Shown: positions 53,207 to 62,345 of the stretch, in pieces
How positions within the stretch are numbered: the stretch's first letter is position 1
Layout: each line of letters begins with the position of its first letter
DNA from: Lachnospira sp. UBA3790
GTDB lineage: Bacteria > Bacillota > Clostridia > Lachnospirales > Lachnospiraceae
Reading direction: 5' to 3'
DNA length: 64,000 nucleotides
Assembly (NCBI GenBank): GCA_002369135.1
Contig: DFEY01000003.1
Coordinates: 757,495-821,494 of the forward strand
Notes under the pieces: generated by a model
Databases searched by the model: none
Told to the model about the DNA's origin: nothing
Seen by the model: only the letters and a program-made list of their open reading frames with translations
Position numbers and translations under genes: made by a program

Positions 53207-53698
53207 CTATCCAATTGCTCTAATGCCAGAGAATACTCCTAGGCTAAGTAGCAACATTATTGTTCCTGCTAAAAGAACTCCACCCATAGCCGCTAGACAA
53301 CTCTTCTTAAAGTCTAAATCTAAAATGCTGGCCGCAAGAGTTCCTGTCCAAGCACCTGTTCCAGGAAGTGGAATTCCAACAAAAAGCAAAAGTGCAACAT
53401 ACACTCCGCCTCTAGTTTTCTGTGTAAGTTTCTCTCCTCCACGCTCTCCTTTTTCTAAGCACCAAGTGAAAAACTTTCCAATATATTTTTTATCCTTGCC
53501 CCAAAGAAGCACCTTTCTCGCAAAGAAAAAGATGATTGGAACAGGAAGCATATTTCCAATAATAATTATTACAATGTATAGCCAAACAGGTCTCAAATGA
53601 AAACCTTCAGCCACAGGAATAGCTCCTCTAAGCTCCACTAGTGGAACCATTGAAACTAGAAAAACTATTATCCATTTATACCATAATCCTTTAATCAT
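53207..53698 (-). CDS. Small multidrug export protein-like membrane protein (COG2426 type)
   Basis: A 163-residue protein with about four to five hydrophobic helices. The family motif PLVELRGAIPVAEG near residue 20, then IGNMLPVPIIFFFARKVL, and the C-terminal VGIPLPGTGAWTGTLAASILDL are characteristic of the Sm_multidrug_ex family. The efflux role is an annotation tradition rather than well proven. First gene of the long operon; preceded by a terminator that isolates clpB. Confidence 0.82.
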   Translation of the reverse strand: MIKGLWYKWIIVFLVSMVPLVELRGAIPVAEGFHLRPVWLYIVIIIIGNMLPVPIIFFFARKVLLWGKDKKYIGKFFTWCLEKGERGGEKLTQKTRGGVYVALLLFVGIPLPGTGAWTGTLAASILDLDFKKSCLAAMGGVLLAGTIMLLLSLGVFSGIRAIG

Positions 53699-53753
53699 AT
53701 TGTCCTCTATTTTTGCACAGTTTTATAATTGGGCGCACTCGTCCAACGTAAAA

Positions 53754-53793
53754 AATCTCACCATAAAATTATAACAAATTTTATGGTGAGATT
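53754..53793 (-). terminator. Terminator of clpB
   Basis: A perfect 17-bp stem (53754-53770 with 53777-53793) and a 6-nt loop; on the minus strand a T-run follows from the A-tract at 53750-53755. Confidence 0.9.
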
Positions 53794-53850
53794 AAAGGTC
53801 GATTTAGTGATATTTAAGGGTTTTTTGCCCTTTTTTATCGCAAAAATCGC

Positions 53851-56433
53851 TTATTTGTTTTTTACTACTAGTTTGTCATCTTTCACATCAAAAACTAATG
53901 TCTCTCCAAGGCTAATATCTCCCTCTAAAATAGTCTTTGCTGCCAAAGTTTCAACATTCTTCTGGATAAATCTCTTAAGCGGTCTAGCGCCGTAAACTGG
54001 GTCATATCCGCTCTCAATTACAAAGTCTTTAGCCTTATCAGTTAGTTCAACCTTAAGTTCTTTCTCCTTAAGCCTTACATTTAACTCATCAATCACTAGA
54101 TCAACTATTCCAGCGATATTGTCCTTTGTAAGCGGCTTAAACATAATGATTTCATCTAGTCTGTTTAAGAACTCTGGTCTGAAGTGATTCTTCAAATCAT
54201 CCATGACCATTTTCTCGTTCTCTTCTTTGATGTTACCATCATCGTCTATGCCCTCAAGTAGATATGAAGAACCAATATTTGAAGTCATAATCAAAATTGT
54301 ATTCTTAAAGTTTACAGTTCTACCCTGCGAGTCTGTGATTCGTCCATCATCCAAAACTTGAAGTAAAACGTTGAACACATCTGGATGCGCTTTCTCGATC
54401 TCGTCAAACAATACAACCGAATAAGGTTTACGTCTAACTGCCTCAGTTAACTGACCACCTTCATCATACCCTACGTATCCCGGAGGCGCTCCGATAAGTC
54501 TAGACACACTGAATTTTTCCATGTACTCGCTCATGTCGATTCGAACGATGTTGCTCTCATCGTCAAATAAATTCTGCGCCAAAGACTTAGCAAGCTCTGT
54601 CTTACCAACGCCTGTAGGTCCTAAGAACATAAACGAGCCGATTGGTTTGTTTGGATCTTCCACTCCAGCTTTTGAACGAAGAATTGCTTCTGAAATCTTT
54701 GTAACAGCCTCATCCTGTCCAATAACTCTTTTGTGAAGTGCATCATCTAGATGCAAGATTTTATCTCTTTCAGTCTCTGTAAGTTTTGCAACAGGGATTC
54801 CAGTCCATCTACTGATGATTCTAGCAATTTCTTCTTCTGTCACACTCTCACGAACTAGTTCAAGGTCCTTTCCTTTTACTTTCTCTTCCTCTTCTTCTAA
54901 CTGTTTTTGAAGCTCAGGAAGTTTTCCGTATTGAAGTTCAGCGGCTTTGTCTAGGTCGTAGTCGTTTTGAGCTTTCTCAATATCTTTCTTAACGGCTTCT
55001 ACCTGTTCTCTTAACTCGCCAACCTTATTAATGCTGTCTTTTTCGTTCTCCCACTGAGCAACTTTAGTATCGTACTCGCTCTTAAGTTCAGCCAACTCTT
55101 CCTGCAACTCCTCAAGTCTTTCCTTGCTCAAGTTATCTTCTTCCTTCTTAAGAGCAGCCTCTTCTATCTCTAACTGCATAACTTTACGTCTTAGTTCATC
55201 TAACTCTGTTGGCATAGAATCCATCTCAGTTTTGATAAGTGCACATGCCTCATCCACTAAGTCGATAGCCTTGTCAGGAAGGAACCTATCCGTAATATAT
55301 CTGTCCGACAAAGTAGCCGCACTAACCAAAGCACCGTCCTGAATCTTTACGCCGTGGAACACTTCATATCTTTCCTTAATTCCACGTAGGATTGAGATAG
55401 TATCTTCCACTGTTGGCTCTCCTACCATTACAGGTTGGAAACGTCTCTCTAGAGCTTTGTCTTTTTCAATGTACTCTCTGTACTCATCTAGTGTAGTTGC
55501 ACCGATACAGTGTAGTTCACCTCTCGCAAGCATAGGTTTTAGCATATTGCCTGCATCCATTGCGCCTTCAGTTTTACCGGCACCTACTATTGTGTGAAGC
55601 TCATCTATAAAAAGAATGATTTCTCCATCACTTTCCTTAACATCAGATAATACTGCTTTAAGTCTTTCTTCAAACTCTCCACGATACTTTGCTCCAGCTA
55701 CTAATGAGCCTAAGTCCAATGCAAAGATTTTTTTATTCTTAAGTCCATCTGGCACATCGCCCTTAACTATTCGCTGCGCCAAACCTTCGATAGCTGCTGT
55801 TTTACCAACACCTGGTTCACCGATAAGAACTGGATTGTTCTTTGTCTTTCTTGAAAGAATTCTAATGATATTTCTAATCTCATTGTCTCTTCCAATAATC
55901 GGATCTAACTTCTGATCTCTTGCTCTTTCAACCAAGTCCTGTCCATATTTAGACAAGGCTTCGTAAGTTCCTTCTGGATTATCAGATGTAACTCGCTGTG
56001 AACCTCTTACAGTTTCAAGAACACTTAAGAATCTCTCGCGTGTAATTCCAAATTCTTTGAAGATGTCCTTCACTGCCTTATTTGGTTTTTTAAGCATTGA
56101 GAGGAATAAGTGCTCTACTGACACATACTCATCTCCCATTTTCTTCGCCTCATCCTCAGCACTAACTAAAACATCATTAAGAGCCTGGCTCATATGACGC
56201 TCGCCGCCTTGTACCTTTGGAAGCGCTTCAATAGCCTGAACAACACAGTTATCAAAGTAATTGATATCAATGTCCATTCTCTCAATTAGCTTAGCAATCA
56301 GACTATCAGAAATAGTCACTAAGCTGTGCAAGAAATGTTCTTGATCAATCGCTTGATTACCATACTCCATTGCTATTTTGTCGCACTCCTGTATGCTTTC
56401 AATTGATTTTTGTGTGAACTTATTTACATTCAT
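53851..56433 (-). CDS. clpB: ATP-dependent disaggregase ClpB
   Basis: An 860-residue Hsp100 chaperone rescuing aggregated proteins together with DnaK. The N-domain has two Clp repeats (residues 1-145). AAA-1 has Walker A GEPGVGKTA and IIGRDNEIRNIIRIL. The coiled-coil middle domain at about 400-520 marks ClpB rather than ClpC or ClpA, and AAA-2 has GPTGVGKTELAK and the DEIEKAHPDVFNVLLQ segment. I chose the ATG at 56431-56433 following GGAGGTG; a longer ATG pair overlaps that site. The leader holds a strong hairpin; neither CIRCE nor CtsR boxes were found. Confidence 0.96.
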   Translation of the reverse strand: MNVNKFTQKSIESIQECDKIAMEYGNQAIDQEHFLHSLVTISDSLIAKLIERMDIDINYFDNCVVQAIEALPKVQGGERHMSQALNDVLVSAEDEAKKMGDEYVSVEHLFLSMLKKPNKAVKDIFKEFGITRERFLSVLETVRGSQRVTSDNPEGTYEALSKYGQDLVERARDQKLDPIIGRDNEIRNIIRILSRKTKNNPVLIGEPGVGKTAAIEGLAQRIVKGDVPDGLKNKKIFALDLGSLVAGAKYRGEFEERLKAVLSDVKESDGEIILFIDELHTIVGAGKTEGAMDAGNMLKPMLARGELHCIGATTLDEYREYIEKDKALERRFQPVMVGEPTVEDTISILRGIKERYEVFHGVKIQDGALVSAATLSDRYITDRFLPDKAIDLVDEACALIKTEMDSMPTELDELRRKVMQLEIEEAALKKEEDNLSKERLEELQEELAELKSEYDTKVAQWENEKDSINKVGELREQVEAVKKDIEKAQNDYDLDKAAELQYGKLPELQKQLEEEEEKVKGKDLELVRESVTEEEIARIISRWTGIPVAKLTETERDKILHLDDALHKRVIGQDEAVTKISEAILRSKAGVEDPNKPIGSFMFLGPTGVGKTELAKSLAQNLFDDESNIVRIDMSEYMEKFSVSRLIGAPPGYVGYDEGGQLTEAVRRKPYSVVLFDEIEKAHPDVFNVLLQVLDDGRITDSQGRTVNFKNTILIMTSNIGSSYLLEGIDDDGNIKEENEKMVMDDLKNHFRPEFLNRLDEIIMFKPLTKDNIAGIVDLVIDELNVRLKEKELKVELTDKAKDFVIESGYDPVYGARPLKRFIQKNVETLAAKTILEGDISLGETLVFDVKDDKLVVKNK

Positions 56434-56499
56434 GACATTCACCTCCATCACTTATTTTTAGGGTCATTTTTCATACTTTATTGATCCCTCTTTATCTTA

Positions 56500-56535
56500 A
56501 AATAAGTACTTCAGGTTCGCCTGAAATACTCATTT
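56500..56535 (-). promoter_or_regulatory. Stable hairpin in the clpB leader
   Basis: A 16-bp stem (56500-56515 with 56520-56535; two wobble pairs on the RNA) with a four-base loop, CGAA on the clpB-sense RNA. A second weaker pairing GGG(A)TCA/TGACCC follows, just before the ribosome site. No T-run follows, so it is not a simple terminator. It could protect the mRNA or sense temperature. Confidence 0.6.
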
Positions 56536-56611
56536 CTACTCTTATATTCTCTTATAAAATTATGTAATTTTTCCGTATGTTATTTTAAATAAATGTTAAA
56601 TAAATATGAAC

Positions 56612-56645
56612 AAAAAAAAGAATGAAAAATTACTTTTCATTCTTT
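56612..56645 (-). terminator. Terminator of the first VanZ-like gene
   Basis: AAAGAATGAAAA (56617-56628) pairs with TTTTCATTCTTT (56634-56645), Ts follow on the minus strand. The stem overlaps the last codons of the gene. Confidence 0.82.
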
Positions 56646-57160
56646 CTCTTTTGTAAATCAAAACATAATTTATAAAGCATATATCCAATCACTGTTCCTA
56701 ATAAATTAATTACAATATCATTAACTTCAAGCATTCTTCCGCCTGCAGCCTGCAGAAGCTCAATTATCAATATCACTATCAAAGTTATTATTAACACTCT
56801 AATTATTTTCATCCTTTGAAAGATAATTGGTAATAAAAATCCGAACGGAACAAATAGCACACAATTACATATCAGCATCGCTACTTCTCCACCATCTTGA
56901 GGAATTATTATCTTTATGACGTCAAAAGATTCTAGAAACCATTCCCATTTATACTGCGTCATACTGTGGATGCCTATAATCCCCGTCACTTCTAAAAGAG
57001 TAAAAACATACCAAATAAAAGTAAACTCTAATAATGAGCGTTTAATACTAATTTTTTTCTTTATTATCTTTTTAATAATCAAATATACAGCAAAAATTAT
57101 TACGCTAATAAAAAAAGCATTAATAACCATCGCCATCAGCATTATAAAATAATTTTTCAT
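56630..57160 (-). CDS. VanZ-like membrane protein
   Basis: A 176-residue protein with four to five hydrophobic helices. VanZ-type features: NCVLFVPFGFLLPI, and near the C-terminus IIELLQ...GRMLEVNDIVINLLGTVIGY. VanZ proteins can lower teicoplanin binding, but most homologues are uncharacterised. Strikingly AT-rich, with a Lys/Ile-heavy sequence and no clear ribosome site before the ATG, unlike its neighbours; it may be a recent arrival or poorly translated. It has its own terminator. Confidence 0.72.
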   Translation of the reverse strand: MKNYFIMLMAMVINAFFISVIIFAVYLIIKKIIKKKISIKRSLLEFTFIWYVFTLLEVTGIIGIHSMTQYKWEWFLESFDVIKIIIPQDGGEVAMLICNCVLFVPFGFLLPIIFQRMKIIRVLIITLIVILIIELLQAAGGRMLEVNDIVINLLGTVIGYMLYKLCFDLQKRKNEK

Positions 57161-57411
57161 TTTAAAATTTCTGTATAGTATTAATTTCTTATGCTGTTCC
57201 CCTTAACGACTTAAAAAAACTATCATAATTAATAGTAAGATAATAGTGTAATAAATTTCACTTTAACTAATGAAAGCAAATATTGATACCATCGCCTTAA
57301 ATCATACCACAGCATGCGTTCATAAACGTAACAAAAAGACTAGCATTAGCTAGTCTTTTTATCACAATTAAATATTTATTAACGTGTAAATTTGAAATAG
57401 TCCAAACTTTT
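57161..57411. other. Intergenic region between vanZ-like and hisC genes
   Basis: 251 bp of AT-rich sequence. The only clear structure is the terminator at 57333-57360. A 27-codon open frame on the plus strand from 57270 lacks a ribosome site and is not called. No convincing promoter for the VanZ-like gene was found. Confidence 0.6.
57333..57360. terminator. Terminator after hisC
   Basis: AAAAAGACTAGC (57333-57344) and GCTAGTCTTTTT (57349-57360) around ATTA form a 12-bp hairpin with T-runs in both directions, ending the cps/ABC-glmM-vanZ-hisC transcripts. Confidence 0.88.
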
Positions 57412-58467
57412 TTATTTTATTATATCCTCTAATGCCATAATCAATGCATTCATCTGTTCTTTAGTGCCAATAGTAATTCTAATATAACTATCAATTCTTG
57501 GCTTATCAAAATATCTTATAAAAATACTTCTTTCACGAAGTTTTTCAAAGATTTCTTTAGCTGGCATTGACTCGTGTGTTGCAAACAAGAAGTTTGTCTG
57601 GGAGTTTGTGCAATCAAATCCCATCTGCTTTAGTTTGCGTTTTGTCTCTTCTCTAGTTCTCTTTATCTCATCCACTAGTCCGACAAAGTACTCATCATCC
57701 TTAATTGCTGCCTTAGCACCACGGATTGCTGCCACATTCAAAGTATATGAGTTATATGAAAACTTCACATCCTTAAGCGCTTTAATCAAAGTCTCGCTAC
57801 CGAAAGCATATCCCACTCTCATTCCAGCTAGCGCTCTAGACTTAGAGAACGTTCTAACAACTAATAAGTTTTCATACTTATCAATTAAATCTAAAACAGT
57901 TTCTCCGCCAAAATCAATATATGCTTCATCCACTATAACCACTGAATCAGGATTAGCAGAAATGATTTCTTCCACCTGTGCTTTTGGAAGTGCGATTCCT
58001 GTAGGAGCATTTGGATTGGCAAAAACTATTCCGCCATTTTCCTTTTTATAATCTTCAGGATCAATCTCAAACTCCTCCGTCAAAGGAACCGTCTCATATT
58101 TAATATCATAAAGTTCTGCCCATACATCGTAGAATGAATAAGTAATATCTGGGAACAAAATAGGCTTATCAGAATTAAAGAATGTTAAGAAAGACATTCC
58201 CAAAATATCGTCAGAGCCCACGCCCACAAACACTTTGCTTTCATCCACATCGTAATAAGATGCAATCTCTCTAACCAAATCCTTAGCATCTGGATCTGGA
58301 TATTTTCTAAGTGCATCTGGCATCATACTAGCGATTGACATTTGAACCATGGTAGATGGTGCAAATGGTGACTCGTTTGTATTCAGTTTTATAATGTCAC
58401 TTCCACTTGGCTGTTCACCCGGGACATATGGTGTGACTCTTCTAATGTTTTCCTCAAACTTTTTCAT
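57412..58467 (-). CDS. hisC: Histidinol-phosphate aminotransferase
   Basis: A 351-residue PLP enzyme of histidine synthesis transferring an amino group from glutamate to imidazole-acetol phosphate. Motifs: KLNTNESPF near the start, GVGSDDIL, FANPNAPTG, VIVDEAYIDF (Asp and Tyr PLP contacts), SFSKSRALAGMRVGYAFG (PLP lysine) and RITIGTKEQM near the end. It overlaps the VanZ-like gene by 14 bp and is far from other his genes except the isolated histidinol phosphatase at 1.5 kb. Confidence 0.93.
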   Translation of the reverse strand: MKKFEENIRRVTPYVPGEQPSGSDIIKLNTNESPFAPSTMVQMSIASMMPDALRKYPDPDAKDLVREIASYYDVDESKVFVGVGSDDILGMSFLTFFNSDKPILFPDITYSFYDVWAELYDIKYETVPLTEEFEIDPEDYKKENGGIVFANPNAPTGIALPKAQVEEIISANPDSVVIVDEAYIDFGGETVLDLIDKYENLLVVRTFSKSRALAGMRVGYAFGSETLIKALKDVKFSYNSYTLNVAAIRGAKAAIKDDEYFVGLVDEIKRTREETKRKLKQMGFDCTNSQTNFLFATHESMPAKEIFEKLRERSIFIRYFDKPRIDSYIRITIGTKEQMNALIMALEDIIK

Positions 58468-58960
58468 AGTTTTTCCTTTTACTTATCTTCTTCCAAATGG
58501 CAACTAGTATAACTGCTGCTACTAGTCCGCCAAACATATCAACAAACACATCTCCTATTTTCGCGCTTCTTCCTTTAACAAATAACTGATGCATCTCATC
58601 AGTCATTGCATACAGCATGCACCAAAGTGTCGCATAAAAGTAAATGTATCTCTTCTTTAAATTTCTTATTCCTTCAAATGTTAAAAGAAATCCAGTAACT
58701 AGTAATCCAAGCAATCCGTACTCGCCAAAGTGCCCAATCTTTCTCACAACAAAACTTACTTTGTTAAAGAATGCCTTTTGTTCGCTCGCCGGCAAGGAAT
58801 CATAACTTGGTTTAATTATATGAACAACTTTAATTGTAATCTTATCGCTAAGTGTCTGCGACTCTTCTCCATCATCTGCAGAGAAGTCAAATATCAAAAA
58901 CATCCAGCCAACAATTAAAACTATTAATATAATTCTTAAAATCCAAATTTTATGCTTCAT
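58454..58960 (-). CDS. VanZ-like membrane protein (second copy)
   Basis: A 168-residue protein with four hydrophobic helices and classic VanZ-domain motifs: FDFSADDGEESQTLS, VRKIGHFGEYGLLGLL, and DEMHQLFVKGRSAKIGDVFVDMFGG. It overlaps glmM (11 bp) and hisC (14 bp), so translation is coupled. It is only distantly similar to the VanZ-like protein at 56.6-57.2 kb. Function unknown; the conserved His/Glu/Asp residues hint at an enzyme. Confidence 0.87.
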   Translation of the reverse strand: MKHKIWILRIILIVLIVGWMFLIFDFSADDGEESQTLSDKITIKVVHIIKPSYDSLPASEQKAFFNKVSFVVRKIGHFGEYGLLGLLVTGFLLTFEGIRNLKKRYIYFYATLWCMLYAMTDEMHQLFVKGRSAKIGDVFVDMFGGLVAAVILVAIWKKISKRKNYEKV

Positions 58961-60293
58961 AACCTTTGCTCTTGATTACTTCTACTATTTCCTTAACAAC
59001 ACTCTGCGCGATCTCGTCTGTCTTAGCTTCAGCCATAACACGAACTACTGGCTCCGTACCACTAGCTCTTAGAATAATTCTGCCATCGCCTTCTAAATCT
59101 TCTTCTACCTTCTTAGCTGCTGCTAGCACATCTTCATCGTTTAGTACAACATCTTTGTCTTCGACGCGGACGTTTTCTAAGTACTGTGGATAAATAGTAA
59201 CTGGTGCGATAAGTTCAGACATTTTCTTCTTAGCAGTAAGCATGAACTCCATAAGCTTAATTGATGTTAAAACACCATCACCTGTAGTTGCATACTTACT
59301 AAAGATAATGTGACCTGACTGCTCGCCACCAAGTCTGTAGTCGTTATTCTTCATACATTCGTATACGAACTTATCACCTACGTCAGTTTTTTCGTATGCG
59401 ATGTCGGCCTCTTCAAAGGCCTTGTAAAGACCAAGGTTAGACATAATAGTAGTTGCCACAGCATTGTTTTTAAGTTCACCCTTTTCCTTCATGTGAACTG
59501 CTGCTACATAAAGAATCAAATCTCCATCCACTATCTTTCCTTCGTCATCTATACAGAAACATCTATCAGCATCGCCGTCATACGCGAAACCGATATCTAG
59601 TTTGTTATCGATAACATACTGCTGCAAAACTTCAATATGTGTAGAACCGCAATTCATATTGATGTTTGTTCCGTTAGGCTGATCATTTATAACATGTGTC
59701 TCAGCACCTAGTGCGTCAAATACACTCTTTGCGATAGCTGATGCACTACCGTTTGAACAATCGAGTCCTACTTTAATATTTCTAAACGAATGCTTCGCCA
59801 AAGACATTAGATACCCCATGTATCTATTTCTTCCTGCAAAGTAGTCGACAGTTCTACCGATATCTTCTCTCTCGGCATATGGAATAGAATCAAAGTCAGC
59901 GTCTAAGTACTCTTCTATCTGATCGATCACTTCTTGCTCCATCTTCTCTCCAGCGCCGTTAAGAAGTTTTATTCCATTATCATAGAATGGATTGTGACTG
60001 GCTGAAATCATAATTCCACAGTCAAAGTCCTCAGTTCTTACTACATACGAAACAGAAGGTGTAGTTGTAACGTGTAGTAGATACACGTCTGCACCAGTCG
60101 ATGTAAGACCTGCTGCTAATGCATCCTCAAACATATAACTGCTTCGTCTTGTATCTTTACCGATAGCTACTGAGCAATCGCCCTTCTGACTATAGTAATG
60201 ACCTAAGAATCTACCCACTTTAAAAGCGTGCATAGCAGTCAAATCTTTGTTAGCCTCTCCTCTAAATCCATCTGTTCCAAAATACTTTCCCAT
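58950..60293 (-). CDS. glmM: Phosphoglucosamine mutase
   Basis: A 447-residue enzyme interconverting glucosamine-6-phosphate and glucosamine-1-phosphate for UDP-GlcNAc and cell-wall synthesis. Start GKYFGTDGFRGEAN, active-site serine in MISASHNPFYDNGIKLL, metal loop AYDGDADRC, sugar-binding GGEQSGH and phosphate-binding RASGTEPVVRVM are all visible. GGAGG precedes the ATG. It lies 19 bp after the ABC transporter gene, tying wall-precursor synthesis to the upstream surface cluster. Confidence 0.96.
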   Translation of the reverse strand: MGKYFGTDGFRGEANKDLTAMHAFKVGRFLGHYYSQKGDCSVAIGKDTRRSSYMFEDALAAGLTSTGADVYLLHVTTTPSVSYVVRTEDFDCGIMISASHNPFYDNGIKLLNGAGEKMEQEVIDQIEEYLDADFDSIPYAEREDIGRTVDYFAGRNRYMGYLMSLAKHSFRNIKVGLDCSNGSASAIAKSVFDALGAETHVINDQPNGTNINMNCGSTHIEVLQQYVIDNKLDIGFAYDGDADRCFCIDDEGKIVDGDLILYVAAVHMKEKGELKNNAVATTIMSNLGLYKAFEEADIAYEKTDVGDKFVYECMKNNDYRLGGEQSGHIIFSKYATTGDGVLTSIKLMEFMLTAKKKMSELIAPVTIYPQYLENVRVEDKDVVLNDEDVLAAAKKVEEDLEGDGRIILRASGTEPVVRVMAEAKTDEIAQSVVKEIVEVIKSKGYEA

Positions 60294-60312
60294 TTTTAAA
60301 ATCCTCCAAGAT

Positions 60313-62067
60313 TTATAATTCCTTCATCGAAAGCTGTTTGTTTTCAATCAAGAACTCTTTGTTGCAGACATCCAATGCTGCAAATTTATGTGTAATGATA
60401 ATAACTGTCTTTGAATTAAGAGATTTAATATTATCAAGTACCCTCTTCTCTGTTTGTGCATCTAGCGCTGATGTAGCCTCGTCCAAAAGAAGTATAGGCG
60501 CATCAGATATAATCGCTCTCGCAATAGCAAGTCTTTGTGCTTGTCCCTCTGACACTCCTGTTCCTTTCTCTCCTAATACTGTATCTAGACCATCAGGCAA
60601 CGTGTCAATAAAATCATCAATGTTACTTATCTCCATAGCCTTGCGTATTTCTTCGTCGGTAGCGTATGGATTAATTAGCCTAATGTTTTCTCTTAAAGTA
60701 CCACTAAATAAGTAGTTACCCTGTGGCACATATGAAAATAGGCTTCTAGTATCTGGACCAGCATCCACATAACTGCCATTCTTTTCGTATAATCTGATAG
60801 TTCCCTCGTTTGGTTTAAATACTCCAAGAAGCATCTTCATCAAAGTACTCTTACCAATACCAGAGATACCTCTTATTGCGACAAAGTCACCTTTGCTAAA
60901 CTCGGCATTTCCATCTTCTAGCACACTCTCTCTTCCGTAGTTAAATTTGATATTAGCAAATTCTGCTCTATCAAAATGTTTGTAGAATTCTGGTGCATTT
61001 ATGTCTTCAATATCTTTATCTTCGTTTTCCATCTTTTCAATTTCAATAATTCTCTCGGCCGAAGCAATAATTGCATAGTAATCTGGCACTACCTTTGTGA
61101 TATTTACAAATGGCGCCTGGATTTGGCCGATTAATTGAAGCATCGCTGTAAGTGTACCAAACTTCAACGCTCCTGCCGCCACCTTCAATGCCGCCCAAAC
61201 TAATGCTGCCAAGTATCCTGCGTTAAATACAAATGAGAAACCTGCGTTAGCCAATATACTAACTTTTCTTCTCTTCATCTTAGCCCAGTAATTAATCTCT
61301 TGGTAGTCATCACCTTTTTCTTTGAAGGTCTCCTCCGCGCCAAAGGTCTTTACAACTAGCATACTCTCGATTGCTTCCTGGAAGAATGATCTAACTACAC
61401 CTTCTGTAGATTGAACTTCCTTGTGTAGCCCTTTGAATTTTCCTCTCAACAACAAAGTAATCATTGAAATAATAATTCCGGCGATAAGGAAAAGAATTGT
61501 AAACTTAGGAGCTATAACCACTAAAACTACAAACGCTCCTAAAAATTGTGTGATGTAGTAAAGCATATTTGGAATAATACTTATTACACCATCGGTCACT
61601 ATACCTATATCGCTTGTAAGTCTGTTAATTAGTTCTCCACTATGTATCTTGTTTATCTCTTCATACTTTTTATTTAAAATGCCATAGAACAATTTTGTTC
61701 TAAATCTCATTGTAAGTTTGGCTGTAACTTTAATGCCGATAGCCGATGCGGCAACTCTCATTAGCAATCTGGCTGATATAACAAGCAAAATAATTCCAGT
61801 CCACATCAAGATTTTTTGAGTGTATGGATTTGTAAATGCTGCCTGAATTATTTCCCAAAGCGACATGCCATCAATAGAAAAAGCATGTTTTTCATAAGTT
61901 TCCTGGGCTGCATCAATAGCGTACTTACTAAACAACGCAACAACAGTATTCACCAAAGCCAAAATAATATAGAGCACACTAATTAAAACTACATATGGAA
62001 TATCTCGTTTGCAGTTTTTGATTATCCATCTTAAACCTTCTGAATTGTCCTTGTTAAATAATTTCAA
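60313..62067 (-). CDS. ABC exporter (permease-ATPase fusion)
   Basis: A 584-residue exporter with about six transmembrane helices (35-310) and an ATPase domain: Walker A GISGIGKST, signature VSEGQ (not LSGGQ), Walker B ILLLDEATSALD with a proper catalytic Glu, and a His in the final switch (IITHK). It has no N-terminal peptidase domain. It follows the PqqD-like gene by 14 bp, so it probably exports a product handled by the PqqD and HPr-kinase-like proteins, perhaps a peptide. It likely works as a homodimer. Confidence 0.9.
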   Translation of the reverse strand: MKLFNKDNSEGLRWIIKNCKRDIPYVVLISVLYIILALVNTVVALFSKYAIDAAQETYEKHAFSIDGMSLWEIIQAAFTNPYTQKILMWTGIILLVISARLLMRVAASAIGIKVTAKLTMRFRTKLFYGILNKKYEEINKIHSGELINRLTSDIGIVTDGVISIIPNMLYYITQFLGAFVVLVVIAPKFTILFLIAGIIISMITLLLRGKFKGLHKEVQSTEGVVRSFFQEAIESMLVVKTFGAEETFKEKGDDYQEINYWAKMKRRKVSILANAGFSFVFNAGYLAALVWAALKVAAGALKFGTLTAMLQLIGQIQAPFVNITKVVPDYYAIIASAERIIEIEKMENEDKDIEDINAPEFYKHFDRAEFANIKFNYGRESVLEDGNAEFSKGDFVAIRGISGIGKSTLMKMLLGVFKPNEGTIRLYEKNGSYVDAGPDTRSLFSYVPQGNYLFSGTLRENIRLINPYATDEEIRKAMEISNIDDFIDTLPDGLDTVLGEKGTGVSEGQAQRLAIARAIISDAPILLLDEATSALDAQTEKRVLDNIKSLNSKTVIIITHKFAALDVCNKEFLIENKQLSMKEL

Positions 62068-62081
62068 GTCGTGCTCCTTAT

Positions 62082-62345
62082 TTATTCAAACAAATTTTGT
62101 TCTTCTACTTTTTCTATAAATGCATCTACATCCTTTGACGCAGTCTCATTATCTACATCGTACTCATCCGTCAAAGCCTTAATCAAGTCTTCTCTACTTA
62201 TGCCATCTATCATTTTCTCAAATAAAAATGCACCCGTATCATTTAGATTCATCATTCCGTTAAATTCTGATGCTGCCTCACCTATCGGAACAACGACAAA
62301 TGATCCCGCTACATTTCTAAGAATATATCCTTCTTTAATCTTCAT
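62082..62345 (-). CDS. PqqD-like peptide-binding protein (RRE fold)
   Basis: An 87-residue protein matching PqqD-type proteins: a beta-rich start GYILRNVAGSFVVVPIGE, then FNGMMNLNDTGAFLFEKM (hallmark LNxTGAFLW-like stretch), ending in helices with DVDAFIEKVEEQNL. Such proteins bind leader peptides of RiPP precursors and pass them to maturation enzymes. Its ATG abuts the stop of the kinase-like gene (TAGATG). No precursor peptide or radical-SAM partner is seen in the window. Confidence 0.88.
   Translation of the reverse strand: MKIKEGYILRNVAGSFVVVPIGEAASEFNGMMNLNDTGAFLFEKMIDGISREDLIKALTDEYDVDNETASKDVDAFIEKVEEQNLFE

Noticed and set aside
56434..56629. CIRCE or CtsR operator upstream of clpB
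   Set aside because: Neither TTAGCACTC-N9-GAGTGCTAA nor the GGTCAAA heptad repeat is present; only the hairpin and a GGATCA/TGACC pairing were seen.
57270..57353. 27-codon plus-strand open frame in the vanZ-hisC gap
   Set aside because: No ribosome site or promoter, and it runs into the hisC terminator stem.
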